Virus record (IMG/VR): IMGVR_UViG_3300043410_000391
Location: 1-24,718 of that record
Reading direction: 5' to 3' (one strand)
Length of the DNA stretch: 24,718 nt
Source: a virus
The translations under genes were made by a program, and so were the position numbers. The notes beneath the pieces were generated by a model, which had not been told where the DNA came from, ran no database searches, and saw only the letters and a program-made list of their open reading frames with translations. Positions 8,952 to 17,066 of the stretch are shown here, piece after piece. How positions within the stretch are numbered: the first letter of the stretch is position 1; the number at the start of each line of letters is the position of its first letter.

Positions 8952-10819
8952 TATCTATTAGTCCCAAAAACAGAAATTGTAATACCTTTGATATGCCCAG
9001 CAACCGAGTTGTATTCAGAGCTATCTTTTGCTATTACAGAATTTTTACTAGGTAAAGCAAATGTTGCGCCTGTTGTTGATTCGGTCACATTTATAGGTCT
9101 AACGATGATATCTGGAGAAGTTTCCAAGCACTTGGCATATAATCTAAAATCAACAGCATTTCCAGATAGACTTTGAATCGATAGGCTGGGTAAAGAAATT
9201 AAACCTTCAGCGTAATTAACTGTGCCTGCACTATCAGAAACAACAATATCTCCATCTACCAAGTACATAGAAACGATTCCAACGGATTCTTCTGTATATT
9301 CATCGCGCAAATATACTTGTTTAATTTGTCCACCCGGTAAATAAGTGTAGAATTTACTTGAGCGAACAGAACCAGGTCTTAATTCGGTATTAAATTTACT
9401 ATCGATAACATTTTTTTCATTTAAATAAACATCATATCTTTTATTTAATGTGACTTCCATATTCACACTATATAACGAACTTGTTGTGTTTAAAATTAAT
9501 TCTAGTAATTCCGAATAATAAAAATTCTTTTTATTTTTTGTATTGTCTTGATTAGTAAAATAATCAGTTATTTGTTGATCAATATAATTTTTAACTTGCG
9601 CCGGAGTCATAGTAGATTTTTTAGTATCGTACTTTGCAGTAACATCTAAACTTAAATAGGTGTATTCCGGATCAACAAAAACTGGTTGAATTCCTACCAC
9701 ACCTCTAGGTTTAATAATATCATTTATAATATTATTTTTATCTTGTGTAGTAATAAATGATCCTGATAATGGTTCAATAGAAATGAATACCTTACCATAA
9801 ATTGGAGGGTCGTTATCTTCACCACCCCAAACAGTAATAGAATTGATGTTTGAATACCTTGCCTTAATCAGTGCAGTGTAGTCATCAGAAGTTACGGCTC
9901 TATTTTTTGTGGCATTAAATTTTGGCGCATTTACTCGAATTGAATCTAACGATTGTGCTTCGGCACCACCGGAAGATTCTGTAACATTAATAGTAACAGT
10001 TTCTCCAGTGCCCGTAATTGATCCGCCTAGGGCTAGAGATTTTACACCATTAGCCACAGAACCAGAACTAACGTGATATGTAACAAAGATGATGTTACCT
10101 GCCTCTAACTGTTTGCCTAAAATTCCATCACCAAATCTAAGTTCGTGAGTTCCGTCTCCAGATTCCTCAATAAAATATACTAACGAATCCGATTTAACGT
10201 CTAGGATATTATCTGCTTCAACATACTTTTCAAAAACAACTTCCGATGGACCTTTTTGAATATAAACTTCAACAGTTGTAGTGTCTACATTTTTATTTGC
10301 TAACGAAAATGGTCCAGAAAGAGTTGATGAGGTTACGTTAAATGACTGAGATGCTCTTTTACCCTCAACAAACTGTACAGAAAAGGTAAATGTGCCATCT
10401 ACTCTATCGGCATAGGCATCTTCAGTGACATAAAACGTGTACTGACCGGTATCATTAGACCCTCTAAATTGTGTAGTCTTACTGATTGATGCAATATTAC
10501 TTGTATATCCCGCAGCTGGCGTAACAGTAATTGTGGCATTTGCCCTAGCTGATCTGGTTGATGTGGGCATATATCCTAGAGATTTCGCGATGGAAACCGC
10601 AGATGATCTCTTAATGGCACTATCAATAAACATTTCGTTTGCAAGCATTGTTGCCAATACTGCATTATAATGCGTATTGTATGCTAACAAATCGACAATA
10701 GTTGACAATGCAGAACCATCAAAATTGTAATCAGCAAACTCTTCTTGCTGAGACAAGAATAGTTTTAAGTTTGCCTTGATGGTATCGAAATTTAAATCAG
10801 ATACATTTAGTTGTGCCAT
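8951..10819 (-). CDS. 6: Baseplate wedge protein gp6 (baseplate J-like)
   Basis: A 622-residue protein of the gp6/baseplate-J family (T4 gp6 is 660 residues). gp6 forms the ring that ties the wedges together around the hub. Family landmarks are visible: the N-terminal 'FDTIKANLKLFLSQQ', 'FDGSALSTIVDLLAYNTHY' with 'NEMFIDSA' and 'SLGYMP' (about residues 13-90), then 'YFIEESGDGTHELRFGDG' and 'APKFNATKNRAVTSDDY' (about 210-320), the core J domain, and a C-terminal beta-rich region with 'LPGGQIKQVYLRDE'. It begins one nt after the gp25 stop, and its own stop overlaps the gp7-like start, so gp25-gp6-gp7 form a tight translational unit. Nothing is broken or missing. Confidence 0.92.
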   Translation of the reverse strand: MAQLNVSDLNFDTIKANLKLFLSQQEEFADYNFDGSALSTIVDLLAYNTHYNAVLATMLANEMFIDSAIKRSSAVSIAKSLGYMPTSTRSARANATITVTPAAGYTSNIASISKTTQFRGSNDTGQYTFYVTEDAYADRVDGTFTFSVQFVEGKRASQSFNVTSSTLSGPFSLANKNVDTTTVEVYIQKGPSEVVFEKYVEADNILDVKSDSLVYFIEESGDGTHELRFGDGILGKQLEAGNIIFVTYHVSSGSVANGVKSLALGGSITGTGETVTINVTESSGGAEAQSLDSIRVNAPKFNATKNRAVTSDDYTALIKARYSNINSITVWGGEDNDPPIYGKVFISIEPLSGSFITTQDKNNIINDIIKPRGVVGIQPVFVDPEYTYLSLDVTAKYDTKKSTMTPAQVKNYIDQQITDYFTNQDNTKNKKNFYYSELLELILNTTSSLYSVNMEVTLNKRYDVYLNEKNVIDSKFNTELRPGSVRSSKFYTYLPGGQIKQVYLRDEYTEESVGIVSMYLVDGDIVVSDSAGTVNYAEGLISLPSLSIQSLSGNAVDFRLYAKCLETSPDIIVRPINVTESTTGATFALPSKNSVIAKDSSEYNSVAGHIKGITISVFGTNR

Positions 10820-10820
10820 A

Positions 10821-11219
10821 TTATCTGCTTCTACTTAAAATTGTTGTTACTTTTAGTAAGTCCGGTATACCAAAAACATAAAACGACACGGTTACAGAAA
10901 ATGCATTATCATCATATAATGGAACAACTTCCACGACATGCTCACGAACCCTAGGCTCATACTGATTAATCAACAATTCTACTTGAAGTTGTATTGCGTT
11001 TCCTGTAATCTGATCTAAATTTTCAAAGAGCAACTTATAAATGGGAGATCCCAAATTTGGTTGAAACGGTCTTTCATAATATTGAGTTAATATTAAATTT
11101 CTTAAAGACTGCTTTACCGCGTTAACATCATACTTTTTTGCCACATCCCCACTAACTGGGTTTGCAGTAAAACTCAGATCGATGTCCGAATATATTTTGG
11201 TTTTAATCTTCGTAGCCAT
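10821..11219 (-). CDS. 25: Baseplate wedge protein gp25
   Basis: A 132-residue protein, the same length as T4 gp25. The GPW/gp25 fold is visible: 'DVNAVKQSLRNLILTQYYER', then 'PFQPNLGSPIYKLLFE' (about residues 30-68), and the conserved 'YEPRV' core segment (about 88-92) followed by alternating beta strands. gp25 binds gp6 and gp53 in the wedge and is thought to initiate sheath assembly. It lies 19 nt after the spike gene stop. The usual Shine-Dalgarno is weak: AAGG lies unusually far from the ATG, so expression may depend partly on upstream translation. Confidence 0.95.
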   Translation of the reverse strand: MATKIKTKIYSDIDLSFTANPVSGDVAKKYDVNAVKQSLRNLILTQYYERPFQPNLGSPIYKLLFENLDQITGNAIQLQVELLINQYEPRVREHVVEVVPLYDDNAFSVTVSFYVFGIPDLLKVTTILSRSR

Positions 11220-11238
11220 GCTCTATTTATGTACCTTT

Positions 11239-14200
11239 TTACGCTCTTAGTCCAGGAAGTTGTACAAATCCTTGCATATTTGCGGAAACTCCGCTTCTTA
11301 CGGTACTATCGTTATACATGGTAAACTTCTGATATCTTGGTTGATATGTTGGTGGATAGTACACCCCGATATGCACCCAAGGATTATTAGTTCTTCTGGC
11401 AGGAGCAAATTCTAAAATAATCTGGTCGTGCGGAATATTGAGTCTTGCAATCTTTTCCGCAGCCTGAATAGTTCTAGCTTGGCTATAACCACAACCAATA
11501 AACTGCAAGTCTGCGGCTAATCCAGACAAGTGGGCAGAGGTTGATGATCCGCCTCTAGGAACATCATTTCTATAACAGCTACTTACCACAAGTTGTGGTC
11601 CAAATTCTCTTCTAATTGGATCCAAACACAGTACAGCAAGTTCTCTTAGATTGCGAATAATGTCAAATGGACCATAAGTTTTTCCATTAGGATATCTTAT
11701 TGTAGTAAGTCTCTTGCCTTTAGTAAGATCCTTCAATTTGAAATATTTCGAAATTTGGAAATTACCGTAAGAGTTTGGATCTCCCTGCGTTGGTAATGGA
11801 GGCAAAGGATGGCCGTCCATGTCAACGTTTGTGGGTCTTACTCCAGGTCTACTATTAAACGGACCAGCTTCTGCGCCTGGTGTATAGTTTTGATCCGATT
11901 CTGGATAACTACTATCTCCTGATGGATTTGAATTGTTCATACAATTTGGATCATCCATTACGGCAGAACCGGACTCTGAAATATCGCCGCCATCGTTTGC
12001 CATACCAGGGGCTGCGCCATCGTGTGCGTTTGATCCGCCGCTGCCACCTGAAGATTGACCGCCGCCTCTGCCAGAAGATTGTCCTCCGGCAATACCTTCT
12101 GAGACTGGCGCTGCGGCTATTGACACTGGACTATCAACTGGTACCGTAACTGCCTGTTCCGCAACAACAGCAAGTTCTGGCTCGCTTGCTGGATCCGCAG
12201 AGTTTGCAGATGCCGCGGCCGTAGCTGAAGCTGGAGAAACTGGACTTGCACTACCTTTAATGTTTGTTGTGTCGTCAGTTGAATTATGAGTACCTTTAAG
12301 GTTTGTTGTTGTCGCATTAAGTGTAGATACGTCAATAGTCGGCGCACTAAATTTAGACGATGCGACTTCTGGTGCCTTAAGATTAATGTTACCCGCACCC
12401 TCAACATTTACCGCTGCACCAGACTTGACGTTTGTGGCTGCCGCTGAATTGACGTTTACCGCATTTGCAGACTTAACGTTGATTGAATCCGTAGCTTCCG
12501 CATTAATAACATTCGCAGACTTGATGTTTGTAGCAGCCAGAGATTCTGTATTGACAGATCCGCCAGCCTTGACATTTGTATTACCTAGAGACTCAATATT
12601 AGTATGAGTTCCAGATTTAGAGTTGATAGTTTTTGCTGCCTTAAGTAATGCGTCTCCGTCTGTAGAAGTATTAATGTCTCCCACAGATGTTAGATATGTT
12701 TTACCAGCAACCTTGGTATGATGATCGCCCTTTGTGGTTACCTTATATCCAGAAGACGCTATTTGATTGATAGTTCCATCAACATTTGTATTGAAGTTTG
12801 ATGGAGTATGCATCTCAATATTACCCTTATTTTCTAAGGAAAACACACCCTCATTTCGCATAAAGATTCCATTACCTGCGGCAATCGACAATGCGCCACC
12901 AACATTCAAGTTAAAGTCATTATGGACATCCATGCTAACTTTACCATTCATGGTAAGATTTGCATTACCCATGACAATAATATTGCACTCGCCACCAACA
13001 TGAACTGATGCTTTACCTTCAATTGAAATGTATCCATCGTTATCGACAATCGTATATCCATCGCCGACAATACGAGTTACTTTTGTTCCATCTGGTCCAA
13101 TCTCATCGAACGTTCCTGATCGATGTGCAAAATGTACACGTTCTGCTCCGGGAGTATCATCCCATTCCATAACGTGGCCTGATTCTGTACCCATAACTTT
13201 ATTATATGGATATTCTGCTGCATATGGTGAATCTGGTTGTGACCAAGATCCACCATGTCTACCCGCTTTTGGAACATCTCTCCTCTTTGTCGCATTCTTT
13301 GCTGCTGGAGATGATCCTTTACCAAGAGTATCATGAACGTCACTTACTGGACTTTTCTGAATATGCTGAGAATTTACACCAACAGCCAGAGGGTTAGTAT
13401 CTGGTTTATTATTTAAAGATGGTTTTGGATATTGACCACCGGGGTCTTTAAAACCAGCAGTGGGCGATTGTCTATCAGGACGCAAAGTAGATTCATTTGA
13501 TGGAAGATTGTCTGCGTTCTCTGGAGCACTATTTGTATTAATTGGCGCCGCATCATTTGCTGGGTGGCAAACCACAGAAGAATCGACTCTATTAAGAGTT
13601 TCAATTTCGCCAACAATTGGAGGAGAAACTCGCTCGACTGTCTTATCCACAGTGACGAATCCATGTTGATCTTCAGTAATTGTTGTTGTGATTTTAGAAC
13701 CATCACCATACTTTTCTACGACTGTAGTTACAGTTGATCCATCAGGATTTGCAACACTAGGTTCCTGAGTTGCAACTGGTGTATTATTACTAAAGGTCTT
13801 CTTTACTTTTTCTAGATTTGTTGTCCAGTCACCAGGAATAGCTTGTCTGGCGGAATCTAAATCTTTAGAGATTTGGGTGTCTTCACCTGGAGTTTCAGAA
13901 TCAATTTTAAATTGGTTTAAAGTTTTATACGCATTGTTATTAACTTCAGCTAAAACTAAATCTAATCTTTTATCAGTATTTAATTCCGATATGTATGCTC
14001 GAATTTCATCAACTATAGCCGATACAGAGGTGTTATTACTTAATGAAAGATTGTCTTGCTGTGAAGTTAGAACGAATGTATATACTTTATTTCTAAGTCC
14101 ATATACAATATTATACGAACCGATGGTAACTTCTTTGTTATATACTGCCTGTTTATTTGGATTATTAGCAAGCCTTTCTTGTTTTATAGCTCCATCAATC

Positions 14201-17064
14201 GCAGCAATAAACAGTTTGTAAGGTAACGTATTGGTTTCTGTCTTTTCAATATTTGCAACAACAGAAATATTAATTCCCTTCACAGAAAGATATGCTACAC
14301 CACCAGATGCTTGCCACAGATAAGATACCTTAACTGAACCATAAGTCTTTTCAATAGGGTTTGGATCTGTTGGTGGAGTTGATGGTTCGCCACCAGTAAT
14401 CGCTGCAATTTTTGAACCAGGTAAAACTGGAACAGCTTTAGCAGAATTTGTTCCCGTTGCTGGAAGTTCTGGAATATTTGCTGGCGTCACTGGCAAATAA
14501 GAAGAAATTACATTTCCAGTTTCGGACGCCGCTGTAGTTCCTCCTGGCAATGCAGTTGCTAAGGTTGCAGACACATTGTTTGCGGCATCTGCAAGAGTGG
14601 CATCAACTGCGCCAAGTGAATTTGCTAATGCACCCTGCGCGTTTCCGGCTATTGACATACCAGAAGTGGAGATGCTGGCTGCTGATCCAGAAACGCTTCT
14701 AATTGCCGAGGCACCTAAAGCCTCAGCAGCGGCAACAGCATCTTTAGCTGAAGTTGTTAATGCGGTAAGGTCTGAACCAAGATTTTTTGTAGCCCCACCT
14801 ACAGTAGAAGATACCATCGAAGAAGCCGCAGAAGTTGCAGAAGACTTCAATGAATCTAAGCTGGCTGTTCCAGGTTTACTTAATAGTTGTGCTTTGTCTG
14901 TGCCAACAGAAAGAAGTGCAGAAGATTTTGCTTGGGTAAATGCATCAAGCATTCCTTTTTCCGCACCTGTGCTTTCAATTAATTTCATATTCAAAGCTGG
15001 CACAGCAGAACCAACATTACCTAAAGACGATGATGTTTCAGCAAGTTTGTCTGCAATTTTCTTAGGATCTGATTCTCCTTTTATGGCAGCCGCAAGTAAT
15101 GCAGTAGAACCTGGAGGACATAAACCTCTGCGATTTAACTCGTTGACAACAGCGGTATTAGGATCACAAGCTAATCCCATACCACTCTTCAAAGATTCGC
15201 CAATAAAACTTATAGATTCAGGACTGACTTCCCCAGAGGCTTCAATTGCACCAACCGCTGTTCCACATGCCTCAGTTGTCATACTCTCAACAGAATTGGC
15301 AAGATCAACAATCTTTTTAGAAATTGCACTTGGACTTTTTAGTTTTGCAGTCTCATCTGCAATTGATCCCAAATTAGGTGAGGCAAGTGCGGATGTTACA
15401 CTGGTGCCCACTGAACTTAATGAGTCTAATGAATAGCCAGTAACTTCTTTGGTTGCTGCATCTAAACTTTTTACTGGAGATGTAGTTCCACTTAATGCGG
15501 AACTAATGCTAGATACTTTGTTTAGGGCAGCCTTTGCTGGAGCAGTTAATGATGCTGAAGCGGCAAGTTGTTTCTTTGCAGAGTCGATTTGTGAAATTTT
15601 CGATTTAATAGATTCTGCGGCAATACCAAGTCCAGCATTAAGAATGCTTCCGGTCGATCTTGGAATAATACCAGAACTAACAAGTCCAGAAATTACACCA
15701 GGCAAATTTTTATTTGAGATAATATTTGCTAAAGTAGATGATGTATCTAGAAATAATTTTGGACTTACTTGAGTGGTTGGTTTTCTTTCTCCAGGACGAA
15801 TAATTACATTCTGCGAGGATATCTCTCTAGGAATTTCCGCAACAGAATTCCATCCTAAATCATACCAATACTTGGTATTGATGCCATCGGCGTTTGTTTT
15901 GATTGTACCCGATGCATATGAAATAGCGGCATCAGAGTTCTCAATTAGTCCAAGAGATAGTAATCCCGCCAAAGTCTTTTTATCAGTGGAAGTGTTTACT
16001 GTCTTTGCATACAATAATTTCTTATAAACATTTTCCATGATATTAAATGCTAACTCATCTTGTAACTTTTCGTCAGTTACAATTTCTGATGCATTTCTAA
16101 AAACGCAAGGATATACTGGAGGAATAGGATTATATAAAAAGAAATACTGAATATTATTTGCAGACTCTCTTTTGAAAGGAGCTACATCATAATCCGCACC
16201 AGATCTCTCTGAGATTACCTCTGCATATGTTTTGTACCTATCAGCAGGTCCAGATTTTGCTGGATTGCTATTCATTGCAAGTTCCGCCCAATGAAGCACA
16301 TCTTTAGATATAAACCCAATATCACCTAATTGCGATATTGTAAGTCTATATGCACCGTACTCACCGCGGCTGTGAATTTTCTTAAATAAACTTCTGCTGC
16401 CAGATACTGGATATTTTTCTGCTACTGCACCTCTAATAGAATTTAAAATTTTAGCAACATCATCTTTAGTTAGTTTTCCAATAACTGTTTTTTGTTTTGG
16501 AAATGATGTGGGTGAAGTAGAATAATTTCTCTGGCTCTGCGCCAAACTTGTTGTTGATAGTACGGCATCAAATGCTTGACCCAAAATTCTTGATGTTCTT
16601 GTGTCCAATCCAGCAATCTGCATTGCGCCAGCAGCCATAGAACCAAAATCATTTTTTGATTTTGCTTGTAAAATTTGTGCCGACAATCGCAAGAGTTTTG
16701 CTTCATCATTAGTAATTACATTTAAGGATTTCAAATTTGCAATAATCGATGACACGGATCCAGGACGATTGATATTCGTAGAAGCCATACCAATAGCTAC
16801 GGCTTTTCTTAACTTGTTTCCATCGGATCTACTTAAAATTCCGGATGTTGTTAATCCAGTAACAACATCACCAATTCTAGGTGTCTGTCCTTTTTCTAAA
16901 GAATCTGCAATTCTAAGACCACTAGTTAAAGCTCTAGCTTGATTAGTATCGATAACTCTTGCTTGCTGTGCAATCCTAACAATAGCCGTTAAATCGGGGG
17001 CTTTACCCGTTTTAATAGTTCTTGTTACAGATGTGATTAATTGTCTAGACTGTAATAGTGACAT
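11239..17064 (-). CDS. Giant central spike protein: beta-helix with octad repeats and C-terminal M15 peptidase
   Basis: About 1,941 residues, far longer than T4 gp5 (575). Rough order: helical ~40-residue repeats (20-140); a lysozyme-like region (about 215-415); a fourth helical repeat (454-486); an Ala/Ser-rich region (490-890); an unknown beta-rich domain (905-1060); a linker; a gp5/gpV-type spike opening at 1285-1350 ('ESGHVMEWDDTPGAERVHF', 'HRSGTF') and beta-helix to about 1600, with eight-residue repeats at 1481-1568; a Gly/Ser linker (1655-1700); and an M15-type peptidase (1770-1905) with 'SAHLSGLAADL' (zinc ligands His, Asp), then E and 'WVHI'. It replaces the C-terminal half of gp5: the OB fold and glycosidase are in the preceding gene. 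ATG at 17064 is preferred (GGAG seven nt upstream on the mRNA); a GTG at 17067 overlaps the gp5-like stop. It probably pierces the outer membrane and cuts peptide crosslinks. Confidence 0.85.
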   Translation of the reverse strand: MSLLQSRQLITSVTRTIKTGKAPDLTAIVRIAQQARVIDTNQARALTSGLRIADSLEKGQTPRIGDVVTGLTTSGILSRSDGNKLRKAVAIGMASTNINRPGSVSSIIANLKSLNVITNDEAKLLRLSAQILQAKSKNDFGSMAAGAMQIAGLDTRTSRILGQAFDAVLSTTSLAQSQRNYSTSPTSFPKQKTVIGKLTKDDVAKILNSIRGAVAEKYPVSGSRSLFKKIHSRGEYGAYRLTISQLGDIGFISKDVLHWAELAMNSNPAKSGPADRYKTYAEVISERSGADYDVAPFKRESANNIQYFFLYNPIPPVYPCVFRNASEIVTDEKLQDELAFNIMENVYKKLLYAKTVNTSTDKKTLAGLLSLGLIENSDAAISYASGTIKTNADGINTKYWYDLGWNSVAEIPREISSQNVIIRPGERKPTTQVSPKLFLDTSSTLANIISNKNLPGVISGLVSSGIIPRSTGSILNAGLGIAAESIKSKISQIDSAKKQLAASASLTAPAKAALNKVSSISSALSGTTSPVKSLDAATKEVTGYSLDSLSSVGTSVTSALASPNLGSIADETAKLKSPSAISKKIVDLANSVESMTTEACGTAVGAIEASGEVSPESISFIGESLKSGMGLACDPNTAVVNELNRRGLCPPGSTALLAAAIKGESDPKKIADKLAETSSSLGNVGSAVPALNMKLIESTGAEKGMLDAFTQAKSSALLSVGTDKAQLLSKPGTASLDSLKSSATSAASSMVSSTVGGATKNLGSDLTALTTSAKDAVAAAEALGASAIRSVSGSAASISTSGMSIAGNAQGALANSLGAVDATLADAANNVSATLATALPGGTTAASETGNVISSYLPVTPANIPELPATGTNSAKAVPVLPGSKIAAITGGEPSTPPTDPNPIEKTYGSVKVSYLWQASGGVAYLSVKGINISVVANIEKTETNTLPYKLFIAAIDGAIKQERLANNPNKQAVYNKEVTIGSYNIVYGLRNKVYTFVLTSQQDNLSLSNNTSVSAIVDEIRAYISELNTDKRLDLVLAEVNNNAYKTLNQFKIDSETPGEDTQISKDLDSARQAIPGDWTTNLEKVKKTFSNNTPVATQEPSVANPDGSTVTTVVEKYGDGSKITTTITEDQHGFVTVDKTVERVSPPIVGEIETLNRVDSSVVCHPANDAAPINTNSAPENADNLPSNESTLRPDRQSPTAGFKDPGGQYPKPSLNNKPDTNPLAVGVNSQHIQKSPVSDVHDTLGKGSSPAAKNATKRRDVPKAGRHGGSWSQPDSPYAAEYPYNKVMGTESGHVMEWDDTPGAERVHFAHRSGTFDEIGPDGTKVTRIVGDGYTIVDNDGYISIEGKASVHVGGECNIIVMGNANLTMNGKVSMDVHNDFNLNVGGALSIAAGNGIFMRNEGVFSLENKGNIEMHTPSNFNTNVDGTINQIASSGYKVTTKGDHHTKVAGKTYLTSVGDINTSTDGDALLKAAKTINSKSGTHTNIESLGNTNVKAGGSVNTESLAATNIKSANVINAEATDSINVKSANAVNVNSAAATNVKSGAAVNVEGAGNINLKAPEVASSKFSAPTIDVSTLNATTTNLKGTHNSTDDTTNIKGSASPVSPASATAAASANSADPASEPELAVVAEQAVTVPVDSPVSIAAAPVSEGIAGGQSSGRGGGQSSGGSGGSNAHDGAAPGMANDGGDISESGSAVMDDPNCMNNSNPSGDSSYPESDQNYTPGAEAGPFNSRPGVRPTNVDMDGHPLPPLPTQGDPNSYGNFQISKYFKLKDLTKGKRLTTIRYPNGKTYGPFDIIRNLRELAVLCLDPIRREFGPQLVVSSCYRNDVPRGGSSTSAHLSGLAADLQFIGCGYSQARTIQAAEKIARLNIPHDQIILEFAPARRTNNPWVHIGVYYPPTYQPRYQKFTMYNDSTVRSGVSANMQGFVQLPGLRA
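11353..11760 (-). other. M15-type D,D/L,D-peptidase domain of the spike protein
   Basis: Residues about 1770-1905 of the spike protein. The motif S-x-H-x-x-G-x-A-x-D appears as 'SAHLSGLAADL' (His about 1846, Asp about 1853), followed by a Glu near 1886 and 'WVHIGVY' (His about 1899). These are the zinc-binding and catalytic residues expected of M15A-type peptidases, so the domain looks active. Its likely target is the peptide part of host peptidoglycan. Confidence 0.8.
12364..12627 (-). repeat. Eleven octapeptide beta-helix repeats in the spike
   Basis: Residues about 1481-1568 split cleanly into eleven eight-residue units, such as TNVKAGGS, VNTESLAA, TNIKSANV, INVKSANA, VNVNSAAA, TNVKSGAA and VNVEGAGN. 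The consensus is [TVI]-N-[VIT]-[KE]-[SA]-x-x-x. T4 gp5 has an octad-based intertwined beta-helix (VxGxxxxx), so this is the same type of structure with an N-x-K/E variant. At DNA level it shows as degenerate 24-nt periodicity. Confidence 0.75.
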
Positions 17065-17066
17065 CA

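Noticed and set aside
9089-9729. Two TATAAATG near-matches to the late promoter on the minus strand (9089-9096 and 9722-9729)
   Set aside because: The last base, which is conserved in the element, is wrong, and both lie deep inside gp6; the first is about 140 nt from the gp7-like start and remains only a weak possibility.
11224-11231. CATAAATA on the minus strand just before gp25
   Set aside because: It would start transcription at or inside the gp25 start codon, leaving no leader, so it is probably a chance match.
12117-12407. A 96-codon minus-strand frame overlapping the beta-helix region
   Set aside because: Out-of-frame reading of repetitive spike DNA; the product is Leu/Arg/Gln-rich low complexity.
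12364-12627. Periodic DNA that could suggest a CRISPR-like or satellite repeat
   Set aside because: The period is 24 nt, in frame, degenerate at DNA level and explained by protein octads; there are no identical repeats with unique spacers.
14576-15436. A 286-codon open frame on the plus strand opposite the spike gene
   Set aside because: It mirrors the Ala/Ser-rich codons of the minus-strand gene (GCN/TCN give few stops in antisense). Its own translation has no recognisable fold, and it has no promoter or ribosome site.
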